A stretch of DNA of 64,000 nt from Phycicoccus sonneratiae (GTDB taxonomy: Bacteria; Actinomycetota; Actinomycetes; Actinomycetales; Dermatophilaceae): NCBI RefSeq assembly GCF_016887965.1, contig NZ_JAFDVD010000020.1:1-64000 (forward strand), given 5' to 3'. How positions within the stretch are numbered: the first letter of the stretch is position 1; the number at the start of each line of letters is the position of its first letter. Both the position numbers and the translations under genes were made by a program. Of the stretch, positions 51,165-61,409 are shown piece after piece. The notes beneath the pieces are model-generated. The model saw only the letters and a list, made by a program, of their open reading frames with translations, did no database searches and was not told the DNA's origin.

Positions 51165-51531
51165 GGCCGGCCCGGCCGGCACCGCGATCGCCCCCGAGGA
51201 CGTCGACGCCGTCCGTCCCCGCCTGCGCTTCTTCGAGGTGATGGCCTTCGTCGTCGGCATCGGCCTGCTCGTCCTCGTCGTCGAGATGGTCCTGTCCTAC
51301 GCGTTCGGGATGAAGGGCGACGACAACCCGCTGCACTGGTGGCCCCAGCCGCACGGGTTCATCTACATGGTCTACCTCGTGGCGACCGCGCTGCTGGGCT
51401 TCAAGGTGGGCTGGTCGCTGACCAAGATGGTGCTCGTCATGCTCGCCGGCTGCGTGCCGTTCCTCTCCTTCTGGGTCGAGCGCCGCGTGGCCCGCGAGGT
51501 CGAGGCGGGACTCGCCGCCGCGCGCCGATAG
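51151..51531 (+). CDS. DUF3817 membrane protein
   Basis: A 126-residue protein with three membrane helices: [20 protein letters not shown], the helix with [16 protein letters not shown], and [21 protein letters not shown]. This matches the actinobacterial DUF3817 family (integral membrane, function unknown). The GTG at 51151 fits homologue length and lies 7 bases after GACAAT; an ATG at 51142 is the alternative. It overlaps the SURF1 end by 14 bases. guaA starts 11 bases after its stop. Confidence 0.85.
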   Translation: MSTPEAGPAGTAIAPEDVDAVRPRLRFFEVMAFVVGIGLLVLVVEMVLSYAFGMKGDDNPLHWWPQPHGFIYMVYLVATALLGFKVGWSLTKMVLVMLAGCVPFLSFWVERRVAREVEAGLAAARR

Positions 51532-51534
51532 CCT
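51529..51534 (+). promoter_or_regulatory. -10 element of guaA (leaderless)
   Basis: TAGCCT, including the DUF3817 stop codon TAG, ends 7 bases before the GTG at 51542. guaA could thus have its own promoter despite the short gap. Confidence 0.45.
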
Positions 51535-51541
51535 TGGCCGC

Positions 51542-53281
<1,740 letters not shown>

Positions 53282-53381
53282 GCAAGGTATCCCGTGCGCG
53301 CCGCAAGGGATATCCTGCCCGGTGCAAGGGATTGCTTGCGAGCCGCAAGGGATCGCTTGCCGGGTGCAAGGGATCGCTTGC
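53282..53381. repeat. Five tandem 16-bp palindromes with exact 21-bp period
   Basis: Five copies of a GCAAGGGATCGCTTGC-like unit start at 53282, 53303, 53324, 53345 and 53366, each separated by 5 bases (GCGCC, CCGGT, GAGCC, CGGGT). Copies 4 and 5 are identical; copies 1 and 2 are the most altered. Each copy is a near-palindrome (GCAAG/CTTGC around GATC). A 21-bp period is two helical turns, so bound proteins would line up on one face. It lies between convergent genes. Confidence 0.92.
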
Positions 53382-53453
53382 GTGAGGCACGGAGAGCTGG
53401 AGCACCAGGGGTGTGGTCGGCGGGGCTCGGCGAGCGGCCGGCCGCGCCGCTCC

Positions 53454-53864
53454 TCAGTCGAGCAGGTAGATCATCCCGAATGTGACGGCCAGCGCCAGAG
53501 CGAAGACCCCGAAGGTCGCCGGCAGCATCCACGCGCCGGGGCGCTTCTGCGGCGTCGTGCCGATCGCCCCGCGCGTGAACTGGTGCCACGGCACGGCGTA
53601 GAACACCGGCACGACGGCGCCCGGCGCCACCTCCACCTCGAGCTCGGCCTGCCCGTACCGGCGCATCCACTGCGACCACGCCTCGACGCGTACCCGGCCG
53701 GCCCAGACCGGTACGTCCTGCACCCCGAACCGGGCCCGGACCTGGTGCCCGCCGACCAGCACGGTCGGCGTCAGACCCGCCATCGGGCCGCTGCCGTGCA
53801 GCGTCAACCGGATCGTCCCCGTCGGGGGCTGCGGGGCCCCCGGTCCCCCCGTGACCTGTGACAT
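53454..53864 (-). CDS. Small membrane-anchored protein of unknown function
   Basis: A 136-residue protein: a Gly/Pro N-terminus, a beta-rich cytoplasmic part (IRLTLHGSGPMAG, VLVGGHQVRARFG, AELEVEVAPGAVVPVFYAVP) and one C-terminal membrane helix (about 112-132). Similar tail-anchored actinobacterial proteins exist but I know no function. The ATG at 53864 is chosen because TAGGGT (53877-53872 on this strand) ends 7 bases before it. It converges with guaA across the palindrome array. Confidence 0.75.
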   Translation of the reverse strand: MSQVTGGPGAPQPPTGTIRLTLHGSGPMAGLTPTVLVGGHQVRARFGVQDVPVWAGRVRVEAWSQWMRRYGQAELEVEVAPGAVVPVFYAVPWHQFTRGAIGTTPQKRPGAWMLPATFGVFALALAVTFGMIYLLD

Positions 53865-53871
53865 GCGCACG

Positions 53872-53877
53872 ACCCTA
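53872..53877 (-). promoter_or_regulatory. -10 element of the 53454-53864 gene (leaderless)
   Basis: TAGGGT on the minus strand ends 7 bases before the ATG. Confidence 0.5.
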
Positions 53878-53950
53878 GCGACGACGCCCCCTCGCCGTGG
53901 CAGGCTTGCCCCGAGTACCCGCCGGTAACCCATCCCCGAGGACGGACCCC

Positions 53951-54877
53951 ATGGAGAGCTCGACGACGAGCGTCACCGCCAGCGACGGCACCGCCGTCTT
54001 CACCCACCGCTGGCTGCCGGAGGGCGCCCCGAAGGCGGTCGTCGTCGTCGCCCACGGGATGGCCGAGCACTCGGCCCGCTACGCCCGCCTCGCCGAGGCC
54101 CTCACCGGCGCCGGCTACGCGGTCTACGCCCCCGACCACCGGGGCCACGGACGCACCGCCTCGGCCGCCGACCACGGCTACTTCGCCGACGCCGACGGAT
54201 GGGACACCGTCGTCGCCGACCTGCGCGCGGTCACCACCCACGCGCGCGACGAGCACCCCGGCCTGCCGGTCTTCCTCCTCGGGCACAGCATGGGCTCGTT
54301 CCTCTCCCGGGCCTACGTCATCGAGGACTCCCGCGACCTCGCCGGGCTCGTCCTCTCCGGCACCGCCGGCGACCCCGGCGCGCTCGGCAGGGTCGGCGCC
54401 GGCATCGCCGCCGCCGAGGCCCGCCTGCGCGGCCGCCGGCACACGAGCACGCTGCTCGACAAGCTGACCTTCGGCCAGTACAACGCCGCCTTCAAGCCCA
54501 ACCGCACCGACTTCGACTGGCTCTCGCGAGACGACGCCGAGGTCGACGCCTACGTCGCGGACCCCTTGTGCGGCAACACCTTCACCTCCGGGTTCTTCAA
54601 GGACCTGCTCGGCGGGCTGGCCGGAATCAACGACGCGAAGCGGGTCGCCGGCGTCCGCCGGGACCTCCCGGTGCTGCTCGTCTCCGGCGACAAGGACCCC
54701 GTCGGCGACGGCGGCAAGGGCCCGCGCGCGGTCGCCCAGCAGTACCGCGACGCCGGCCTCACCGACGTCACGTGCACGCTCTACCCGGACGCCCGGCACG
54801 AGCTGTTCAACGAGACCAACCGCGACGAGGTCACCGCCGACGTCGTCCGCTGGCTCGACGCCCACCTCCCGTCCTGA
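53951..54877 (+). CDS. Alpha/beta hydrolase, monoacylglycerol-lipase-like
   Basis: A 308-residue serine hydrolase. The oxyanion region is VAHGMAEHSARYARLA near 34-49. The nucleophile elbow is GHSMGS near 113-118 with the catalytic Ser, the acid is in LVSGDKDPVGDGG near 245, and the His is in ARHELFNE near 283. The pattern (HGxxEHSxRY, YAPDHRGHG) is that of monoglyceride lipases. It could release fatty acids from membrane or storage lipids. The ATG at 53951 begins the conserved region. Confidence 0.87.
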   Translation: MESSTTSVTASDGTAVFTHRWLPEGAPKAVVVVAHGMAEHSARYARLAEALTGAGYAVYAPDHRGHGRTASAADHGYFADADGWDTVVADLRAVTTHARDEHPGLPVFLLGHSMGSFLSRAYVIEDSRDLAGLVLSGTAGDPGALGRVGAGIAAAEARLRGRRHTSTLLDKLTFGQYNAAFKPNRTDFDWLSRDDAEVDAYVADPLCGNTFTSGFFKDLLGGLAGINDAKRVAGVRRDLPVLLVSGDKDPVGDGGKGPRAVAQQYRDAGLTDVTCTLYPDARHELFNETNRDEVTADVVRWLDAHLPS

Positions 54878-54920
54878 GCGGCGGCCCGGACCGGATGCGG
54901 GGCCGGCGCCCCCGGCTGGC

Positions 54921-54926
54921 TAGGGT
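54921..54926 (+). promoter_or_regulatory. -10 element of murT (leaderless)
   Basis: TAGGGT ends 6 bases before the ATG at 54933. Confidence 0.6.
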
Positions 54927-54932
54927 TGGCGG

Positions 54933-56231
54933 ATGCTGAGAACGGCCGCCGCCGTCGTCGCGGGCAAGACCGTGCGCGCCCTGGCCCGCCGCCGCGGGGG
55001 CGGCTCGGCCTTCCCGGGCCTCGTTGCCGAGCGCATCGACCCCGGCATCCTCCGGCACGCCCTCGCCGAGGTGCGCGGCGGCATCGTCGTCGTCAGCGGC
55101 ACGAACGGCAAGACGACGACGACGAAGATGCTCGTCGCCCTGCTGCGCGCCCACGGCCGCACGGTCTTCACCAACCCCACCGGGTCGAACTTCACCCGCG
55201 GCGTCCTCTCCGAGATGCTCCCGCAGCTCCCCGTCAGCGGCCGGCTGCGCAGCGACATGGCCGTCGTCGAGCTCGACGAGGCCCACGCGATGCGATTCAT
55301 CGCCGAGGTGCCGCCCACCCACTCCCTCCTGCTCAACGTCGCCCGCGACCAGCTCGACCGGTTCGCCGAGATCGACCACACCGCCGACCTCCTCGCCCGC
55401 CTCGGGAAGGCCAGCACCGAGGGCGTCGTCGCCAACTGCGACGACCCGTTCATCGCCCGGGCGGCCGACGCCGTCGACGTCCCGGTGCGCTGGTTCGGGC
55501 TTGACGCCTCCATCGCCGACCGGCTCCCCGAGCTGACCGAGCACGACGCCCGCTTCGACGACGGCCCCTCCGAGCGGCACCCCGGCCCCGGCGACGCCCG
55601 GCTGCGCCCGCACGACGAGCGCGCCTTCGACATCGTCTTCGACGACCTCGTCGTCGGCCCGGTCACCCTCCAGCAGCGCGGGCTCGCGGCGATGATCAAC
55701 GCGACCGCCGCGACGACGACCGCCCGGATGCTCCTCGGCGACGCCTTCGACCCTGCCACCTGCGTCGACGCGCTCGCGAAGGTCCGCCCGCCGTTCGGCC
55801 GCGGCGAGGTGGTCATGGTCGACGGGCAGCCCCTCGAGCTCGTCCTCGTGAAGAACCCGGCCGGCTTCGGCGTCGCGCTCTCGACCTACGGCAGCACCCC
55901 CGTCGCGACGATGGTCGCCATCAACGACAACGACGCCGACGGCCGGGACGTCTCCTGGCTCTACGACGTCAGCTTCGCCTCCCTCCGCGAGCGCGGCGTC
56001 GCCCTGACCAGCGGGGTGCGGGCCTACGACATGGCGCTGCGCCTGCACTACGACGACGTCCACACAGACCGCGTCGTCCCCGACCTCGACGAGGCCCTCG
56101 ACGCCTTCGTCGCCGCCCATCCCGACGAGCCGAAGCGCATCTTCTGCACGTACACGGCGATGATGGCCCTGCGCCGGACGCTGGCCGCCCGGCACGGCCT
56201 GGCCCACTTCGGAGAGGACGCCCCGGCATGA
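54933..56231 (+). CDS. murT: Lipid II isoglutaminyl synthase subunit MurT
   Basis: A 432-residue Mur-ligase homologue that, with GatD, converts the D-Glu of lipid II to D-isoglutamine. The ATP loop is SGTNGKTTTTKM near 55-66, followed by NPTGSNFTRG near 83-92, then ligase motifs and the C-terminal DUF1727 domain (AINDNDADGRDVSWLYD near 329-345). The Cys4 zinc ribbon described for staphylococcal and pneumococcal MurT is absent: the equivalent segment has no CxxC pairs. The gene overlaps gatD by ATGA. Confidence 0.93.
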   Translation: MLRTAAAVVAGKTVRALARRRGGGSAFPGLVAERIDPGILRHALAEVRGGIVVVSGTNGKTTTTKMLVALLRAHGRTVFTNPTGSNFTRGVLSEMLPQLPVSGRLRSDMAVVELDEAHAMRFIAEVPPTHSLLLNVARDQLDRFAEIDHTADLLARLGKASTEGVVANCDDPFIARAADAVDVPVRWFGLDASIADRLPELTEHDARFDDGPSERHPGPGDARLRPHDERAFDIVFDDLVVGPVTLQQRGLAAMINATAATTTARMLLGDAFDPATCVDALAKVRPPFGRGEVVMVDGQPLELVLVKNPAGFGVALSTYGSTPVATMVAINDNDADGRDVSWLYDVSFASLRERGVALTSGVRAYDMALRLHYDDVHTDRVVPDLDEALDAFVAAHPDEPKRIFCTYTAMMALRRTLAARHGLAHFGEDAPA

Positions 56232-56992
56232 GCACCACCGAGCTGCTGGCGCCCGACGGCCCGAGCAAGGGCACGATCACCCTCGTCCACCTCTACCCGC
56301 GCGAGATGAGCATCTACGGCGACCGCGGCAACACCCACGCGCTCGCGAGCCGCATCCGCCGGCACGGGTACACCGCCGAGGTCGTCCTCCACGACCCCGG
56401 CAGCCCGTTCCGCGACGACGCCCACCTCCTCATGGGCGGCGGCGGCCAGGACTCGGGGCAGGCCCGGGTCGAGGCCGACCTCGAGGCCGTCGGCCCCACC
56501 CTGGCCTCGATGGCCGCCGACGGCGTCCCGATGCTCATGATCTGCGGCATGTACCAGCTGTTCGGCAACTCCTTCCACACCGTCACCGGCCAGGAGCTGC
56601 CCGGGCTCGGCATCCTCGACGTGACGACCCGCGGCAACGACAAGCGGATGGTCGGGCCGGTGTGCGTCGAGACCGAGTGGGGGCCGGTCGTCGGCTACGA
56701 GAACCACTCCGGGTCGACCGTCCTCGGCGAGGGACAGCAGCCGTTCGGGCGCGTCCTCGCCGGCTACGGCAACAACGGCGAGGACGGCACCGAGGGCGCC
56801 CGGACCCGCAACGTCATCGGCACCTACCTGCACGGGCCGCTGCTCCCGGCGAACCCGATGGTCAGCGACGCGCTCATCGCGGTCGCGGCCGAGCGGGCCA
56901 CCGGAGGCCCCTTCGAGCCCGAGCCGATGAGCGACCCGCTCGCCGACGAGGCCCGCGGCCGCCAGGTGCGCCGGCTCGTCGGCACCCGCTGA
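56228..56992 (+). CDS. gatD: Lipid II isoglutaminyl synthase glutaminase subunit GatD
   Basis: A 254-residue class I glutaminase supplying ammonia to MurT. The nucleophile is Cys106 in MICGMYQLFG. GYENHSGST near 157 and the catalytic His of GTYLHGPLLPANP near 202 are conserved. It opens with LVHLYPREMSIYGDRGN as in the family. The murT-gatD overlap gives coupled synthesis of the 1:1 complex. Amidated lipid II is needed for efficient peptidoglycan cross-linking. Confidence 0.95.
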   Translation: MSTTELLAPDGPSKGTITLVHLYPREMSIYGDRGNTHALASRIRRHGYTAEVVLHDPGSPFRDDAHLLMGGGGQDSGQARVEADLEAVGPTLASMAADGVPMLMICGMYQLFGNSFHTVTGQELPGLGILDVTTRGNDKRMVGPVCVETEWGPVVGYENHSGSTVLGEGQQPFGRVLAGYGNNGEDGTEGARTRNVIGTYLHGPLLPANPMVSDALIAVAAERATGGPFEPEPMSDPLADEARGRQVRRLVGTR

Positions 56993-57015
56993 CCCGCTCT
57001 CCCGCGCCCGGCTGA

Positions 57016-57021
57016 CAGGAT
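57016..57021 (+). promoter_or_regulatory. -10-like element of the M18 peptidase gene
   Basis: CAGGAT ends 6 bases before the ATG at 57028, the same geometry as the TAnnnT sites but with C in the first position. Confidence 0.4.
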
Positions 57022-57027
57022 GGCCGG

Positions 57028-58296
57028 ATGAGCACCGCCGCCACCCGCGACCGCCTGGCCACCGAGTTCGCCGAGTACGTCACGGCCTCGCCGACGGCCT
57101 TCCACGCCGCGGCGGTGGCGCGCGACCGGCTCGTCGCCGAGGGGTTCACCGAGCTCGACGAGTCCGCCGCCTGGCCGAGCGACGCCGGCGGCTACGTCGT
57201 CGTCCGCGACGGCGCGGTCATCGCCTGGCGCATCCCGGCCGGCGCCGGACCGACGACCCCGTTCCGCGTAATCGGTGCGCACACCGACAGCCCGACCTTC
57301 CGGCTCAAGCCGAACCCCGTGGTCCGCGAGCACGGGTGGGAGCGGCTCAACGTCGAGGTCTACGGCGGTCCGACCTTCCCGTCGTGGTTCGACCGCGACC
57401 TCGCCGTCGCGGGCCGGGTCGTCGACGCCGACGGCAGCACGCGGCTCGTGCGCTCCGGACCGGTGGCGCGCATCCCGCACCTGGCCATCCACCTCGACCG
57501 CGCGGTCAACGACGGCTTCACCCCCGACGTCCAGCGCCACCTGCTGCCGGTCGTGGGGGCCTCCGACGGCCCGGACCCCGTCGACGCCGCGCACTGGCTG
57601 CGCGAGCTCGTCGGCGACGCCGTCGCCTGGGACCTCTTCCTCGCCGACACCCAGGAGCCGGCGCGCATCGGGGCGTACGGCGACCTCTTCGCCTCGTGGC
57701 GGATGGACAACCTCACGAGCGTCCACGCCGGGCTGCTCGGCCTGCTCGAGGCGCCCGCCGACGGCGCCCACATCCCGGTCCTCGCCGCCTTCGACCACGA
57801 GGAGGTGGGCTCGGCGTCGGTCACCGGCGCCGGCGGACCGTTCCTCGAGGACGTCCTCGGCCGGGTGCTCGAGGGGCTGGGTGCCGGACGCTCGGACGCG
57901 GCCCGGGCCTTCCGCGCGTCCTGGCTGCTCTCGAGCGACGCCGGCCACCTCGTCCACCCCGGACACCCCGAGAAGCACGACCCGACGAACCGCCCGCGCC
58001 CCGGCGGCGGCCCGCTGCTCAAGGTCAACGCCCGGCAGCGCTACACGACCGAGGCCCGCGGCGAGGCGCTGTGGGCGGCGGCCTGCGACCGGGCCGGCGT
58101 CCCCTTCCAGCACTACGTCAACCCGAACAGCATCCCGGGCGGCTCGACCATCGGCCCGATCGCCGCCACCCGGCTCGGCATCCCCACGGTCGACATCGGC
58201 GTCGGGCTGCTCTCGATGCACTCGACGCGCGAGCTCGTGCACGTCGACGACCTCGCGGCGCTGCACGGGGCGGTCGCGGCCTTCCTCGCCGGCTGA
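57028..58296 (+). CDS. M18-family aminopeptidase
   Basis: A 422-residue zinc aminopeptidase, cytosolic, releasing N-terminal (often acidic) residues. Metal and catalytic motifs are IGAHTDSPTFRLKP near 82-95 (His/Asp), FDHEEVGS near 254-261 (Glu-Glu), and the final GLLSMHSTRELVHVDDL near 392-408 with a ligand His. Length matches bacterial PepB/ApeB proteins. The ATG follows a leaderless CAGGAT. It converges with the flippase-like gene. Confidence 0.93.
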   Translation: MSTAATRDRLATEFAEYVTASPTAFHAAAVARDRLVAEGFTELDESAAWPSDAGGYVVVRDGAVIAWRIPAGAGPTTPFRVIGAHTDSPTFRLKPNPVVREHGWERLNVEVYGGPTFPSWFDRDLAVAGRVVDADGSTRLVRSGPVARIPHLAIHLDRAVNDGFTPDVQRHLLPVVGASDGPDPVDAAHWLRELVGDAVAWDLFLADTQEPARIGAYGDLFASWRMDNLTSVHAGLLGLLEAPADGAHIPVLAAFDHEEVGSASVTGAGGPFLEDVLGRVLEGLGAGRSDAARAFRASWLLSSDAGHLVHPGHPEKHDPTNRPRPGGGPLLKVNARQRYTTEARGEALWAAACDRAGVPFQHYVNPNSIPGGSTIGPIAATRLGIPTVDIGVGLLSMHSTRELVHVDDLAALHGAVAAFLAG

Positions 58297-58323
58297 CCCC
58301 GCTGAACTCGGCGCCTCGAGGCC

Positions 58324-59397
58324 TCAGGCGTGGCCGGCGAAGACCGGCTCCTCGCCCTCGGCGGGCGGCTCGGTCTTCGCGCTCACCGACCAGAGCAGCC
58401 ACCCGAGACCGCCGAGCGGCACCTCCATGAGGTGGGTGATGATCGAGAAGAGCACGACCCCGGCGGTGGCCTCGGCGTTGCCGGCGCCCCAGCCGACGAG
58501 CACGGTGGTCGTCGCGACCTCGGTGACGCCGACGCCCCCCGGCGTGATGCCGACCGCCGTGAGCAGCCGGCCGATCGCGTACGCGGCGAAGAGCAGGTTG
58601 AGCGGGAGCATCACCCCGGTCTCGCGCATCACGAGCACGAAGAGCACGTAGTAGGCGCCGAAGAACCCGACCATGCCGAGGGTCATCGACCACCAGCGCC
58701 AGCGGACGACGTCGATGATCCGGCCCCGCAGGTCGCGCACGAGGTCCTCGACGCTCATCGTCGAGTCCGGCCGGCGGCGGCGCACGAGCGGACCGATGAG
58801 CCGGTCGAGGAGGCCGCCGAGGCGCTGCGCCACCCGCTCGCTCGCGAGCATCCCGGCGATGACGGCGATGACCCCGAGCCCGGTGAGCGACCCGGCGACG
58901 GCGAGGTCGGTGAGGGCCTTGGGCAGGGTGACCCCGCCGATGACGAGCACGAGGATGGCGACGACCGGCAGCGCGATGCGGGCCAGCACGTTCCAGACGC
59001 CGGTGACGATCGCCGACGTCGAGGTGGCGCGGCGCGAGAAGCCCCACGAGCGGCACATCGCGTAGGTCGCCGCGAGGCCCACCGCGCCGCCCCCGGGCAG
59101 GAGGTTCGAGACCGACGAGCCGCAGAGGTTGATGATGAGCGCCTTGCCGTGCGTCAGCCCGCGCAGCGACCCGGTGAAGGTGAAGGTGTAGCAGTACAGC
59201 CCGAGGAGCATGAGCACCTGGAAGCCGACGACGTGCAGCGGGGGCACGGTGCGGATGACGTCCCAGATGTCGCCCCACGACGTCTTCGCGAAGTAGGGCA
59301 GGCCCCAGACGAGCAGCACGACGGCCAGCCCGAGCCCGAGCCCGAACTGCACGAGCTGGCGGCGGTGCGTGGGCACGTGCACCCCGGCCGCCCTCAC
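58324..59397 (-). CDS. YbhN/UPF0104-family membrane protein (LPG synthase TM-like)
   Basis: A 357-residue protein of about eight to ten membrane helices matching the lysylphosphatidylglycerol synthase transmembrane/UPF0104 family. Motifs are NLCGSSVSNLLPGGGAVG near 101-118 and GITPGGVGVTEVATTTVLVGWG near 283-304. These proteins are thought to flip lipids or glycolipids; the aminoacyl transferase domain of MprF is absent. The GTG overlaps the PIG-L stop (GTGA), so both are made together. Confidence 0.88.
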   Translation of the reverse strand: MRAAGVHVPTHRRQLVQFGLGLGLAVVLLVWGLPYFAKTSWGDIWDVIRTVPPLHVVGFQVLMLLGLYCYTFTFTGSLRGLTHGKALIINLCGSSVSNLLPGGGAVGLAATYAMCRSWGFSRRATSTSAIVTGVWNVLARIALPVVAILVLVIGGVTLPKALTDLAVAGSLTGLGVIAVIAGMLASERVAQRLGGLLDRLIGPLVRRRRPDSTMSVEDLVRDLRGRIIDVVRWRWWSMTLGMVGFFGAYYVLFVLVMRETGVMLPLNLLFAAYAIGRLLTAVGITPGGVGVTEVATTTVLVGWGAGNAEATAGVVLFSIITHLMEVPLGGLGWLLWSVSAKTEPPAEGEEPVFAGHA

Positions 59398-60242
59398 GGC
59401 AGGCCCTCGAAGACGTCGGTCGCCACGTGTCCCCCTGCTGGTCTCGACGGGTCGCGGAACCACTCGCGCCCGAACACCAGATCGTAGAGGGGGCGGGGGA
59501 TGCGGAGGAACGCCCCGAGGGTCCGGTCGCCGGTCTGGCCGCCGGCACCGACCTCGGCGGCGCCGCCGCCGGTGGCCTGCGAGGCGTGGGCCCGCATCGA
59601 GGCCCGCTTGGCCCGCACGTACCGGCGGACGTCGACGCGGTGGGTGATGTCGGCCCGCGCGGTGAAGGCGCGCTCGAAGCTCGACGGGTCGAACTCGGCC
59701 GGGAAGCGGTAGACCCGCCCGACGAGCCGGATGGCGCGCACGATGGTGTCGCGGGGCACCGTGGCCTCGAGGACCCTCGGGGTGCCGGCGATCTCGGCGG
59801 CCCGCGCCGCCACCTCGTGCACCCGGCGGTGGTCGCGGTGGCCGTAGCCGCCGTTCGCGTCGTAGGAGAGCAGGACGTCGGCGCGCTCGGTGGTGAGGAC
59901 GGCGGCGAGCCGCTCGGCGGCCTCCTCCAAGGGCGCCCGGCAGAACCGTGCGACGCCGGGGGCGTCCGGTTCCGGCTCCGGCCCGGACCCACTGTCGGCG
60001 TAGCCGAGCCACTCGACCCGGGCCACCCCGAGGGCCGACGCCGACCGCTCGGCCTCGGCGAGCCGGCGGGTCCCCAGCGACCCGTCGCGGCGCAGCTCCT
60101 CGGCCGCCAGGCCGGCCCCGCCGTCGGTGGCGAGCACGAGCACGACGCGGTGCCCCTCGGCCGCGGCACGGGCCATCGTGCCGGCCGTGAGCAGGGCCTC
60201 GTCGTCGGGATGGGCGTGGAACGCCACGAGCGTGCGGGACAT
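59394..60242 (-). CDS. PIG-L-family deacetylase
   Basis: A 282-residue zinc-dependent N-acetyl hydrolase of the MshB/PIG-L family. Metal site motif FHAHPDDE is at residues 8-15, and GHRDHRRVHEVA near 141-152 supplies a third ligand. The family removes acetyl groups from N-acetylglucosaminyl sugars, for example in mycothiol or glycolipid synthesis. Its placement next to a lipid-flippase-like gene and a divergent glycosyltransferase favours an envelope glycolipid over mycothiol; this is inference. Confidence 0.9.
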   Translation of the reverse strand: MSRTLVAFHAHPDDEALLTAGTMARAAAEGHRVVLVLATDGGAGLAAEELRRDGSLGTRRLAEAERSASALGVARVEWLGYADSGSGPEPEPDAPGVARFCRAPLEEAAERLAAVLTTERADVLLSYDANGGYGHRDHRRVHEVAARAAEIAGTPRVLEATVPRDTIVRAIRLVGRVYRFPAEFDPSSFERAFTARADITHRVDVRRYVRAKRASMRAHASQATGGGAAEVGAGGQTGDRTLGAFLRIPRPLYDLVFGREWFRDPSRPAGGHVATDVFEGLP

Positions 60243-60278
60243 CGTCGGCCATCCTCTCGCATGGCAGGGTGGACCCTC

Positions 60279-61409
60279 GTGAAGGTCGCCCTCCTGTCGG
60301 ACTGCTACCCGCCCCGGCTCGGCGGGATCGAGCGGCAGGTGCACGACCTCGCGCACCACCTCGCGCGGGCGGGGCACGAGGTCGAGGTCTTCACGGCGAC
60401 CACCGGTCCGGACGGCGAGCGGCACGGAGCACGCACCGCCGAGGAGGACGGCGTGCTCGTCCACCGCATGGCCCTGCCGCTGCCGAACGGCGTGCCCGTC
60501 AACCCGTTCGCGCCCCCGGAGGTGCGCCGGCGGCTCGACGCGGGCGGCTTCGACGTCGCCCACGCGCACCTCGGGGTGGTCAGCCCGTTCGCCACCGACC
60601 TCGTCCGCACCGCGCTCGCGGCGGGCCTGCCGGTGGCGGCCACGTTCCACTGCGTCATCGCCCGCTCGGCCCCGGTGTTCCGCGTCGTCGGGCACCTCGG
60701 CCGGTGGGCGCGCCGCGGGGTCGCCTTCAGCGCGGTGTCGTCGATGGCCGCCGGGCGGGTGCGCGCCGCGGCGGGAGACGTCGAGGTGGCCGTGCTCAAC
60801 AACGGCATCGACGCCGCGTGGTGGGCGCCGGACCGAGGCGCCCCGCCGCGCGAGGCCGCGGCCGGCGTGCACGTCGTCACGGCGATGCGCCTCGTCAGCC
60901 GCAAGCGGCCGCTGGCCCTCCTCGGGGCCCTGCACCGCGCCCGCGCGCTGCTCGACCCCGCCGTGCCCCTGCGCGCCACGCTCGCCGGCGAGGGACCGCA
61001 GCGCCGGGCGATGGAGGCCTTCGTCCGGGCCCGGGGGATGGACTGGGTGTCGATGCCCGGCCGGCTCGACCGCGAGGGGCTGCGCCGGCTGCACCACTCC
61101 GGCGACCTCTACGTCTCGACGGCCCGGCTCGAGGCCTTCGGCATCGCCGCCCTCGAGGCGCACGCGGCCGGTCTGCCGGTCGTCGCCCCACGCGGCACCG
61201 GCGTCGACGACATCGTCACCGACGGCGTCGACGGCCTGCTCGCTCCCTCCGACGCGGGGGTCGCCGAGGCGGTCGCGCGGCTGGCCGGTGACGCGGGGCT
61301 GCGCGAGGGGATGCGCGCGCACCTCGCGGCGCACCCGCCGCGCCAGGACTGGACGGGCACGGTCGCGGCGACCCTCGCCGAGTACCGCCGGGCGGGGGCG
61401 CCGGGGTGA
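60279..61409 (+). CDS. GT4-family glycosyltransferase
   Basis: A 376-residue retaining GT-B glycosyltransferase. The N-terminal loop is PPRLGGIERQVHDLAHHLARAG (residues 11-32), the acceptor side has LLNNGID-like VAVLNNGIDAAWW near 172, and the nucleotide-sugar motif EAFGIAALEAHAAGLPVVA near 287-305 carries the two conserved Glu. It resembles mannosyl/glucosyl transferases of membrane lipids. The GTG at 60279 is preferred (CAGGGT 8 bases upstream); an ATG at 60261 is possible. It overlaps the Nudix gene by GTGA. Confidence 0.87.
   Translation: MKVALLSDCYPPRLGGIERQVHDLAHHLARAGHEVEVFTATTGPDGERHGARTAEEDGVLVHRMALPLPNGVPVNPFAPPEVRRRLDAGGFDVAHAHLGVVSPFATDLVRTALAAGLPVAATFHCVIARSAPVFRVVGHLGRWARRGVAFSAVSSMAAGRVRAAAGDVEVAVLNNGIDAAWWAPDRGAPPREAAAGVHVVTAMRLVSRKRPLALLGALHRARALLDPAVPLRATLAGEGPQRRAMEAFVRARGMDWVSMPGRLDREGLRRLHHSGDLYVSTARLEAFGIAALEAHAAGLPVVAPRGTGVDDIVTDGVDGLLAPSDAGVAEAVARLAGDAGLREGMRAHLAAHPPRQDWTGTVAATLAEYRRAGAPG

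Noticed and set aside
53282-53381. Possible CRISPR array
   Set aside because: Units are 16 bp with 5-bp spacers of two or three types; CRISPR spacers are about 25-40 bp and unique. No cas gene is near.
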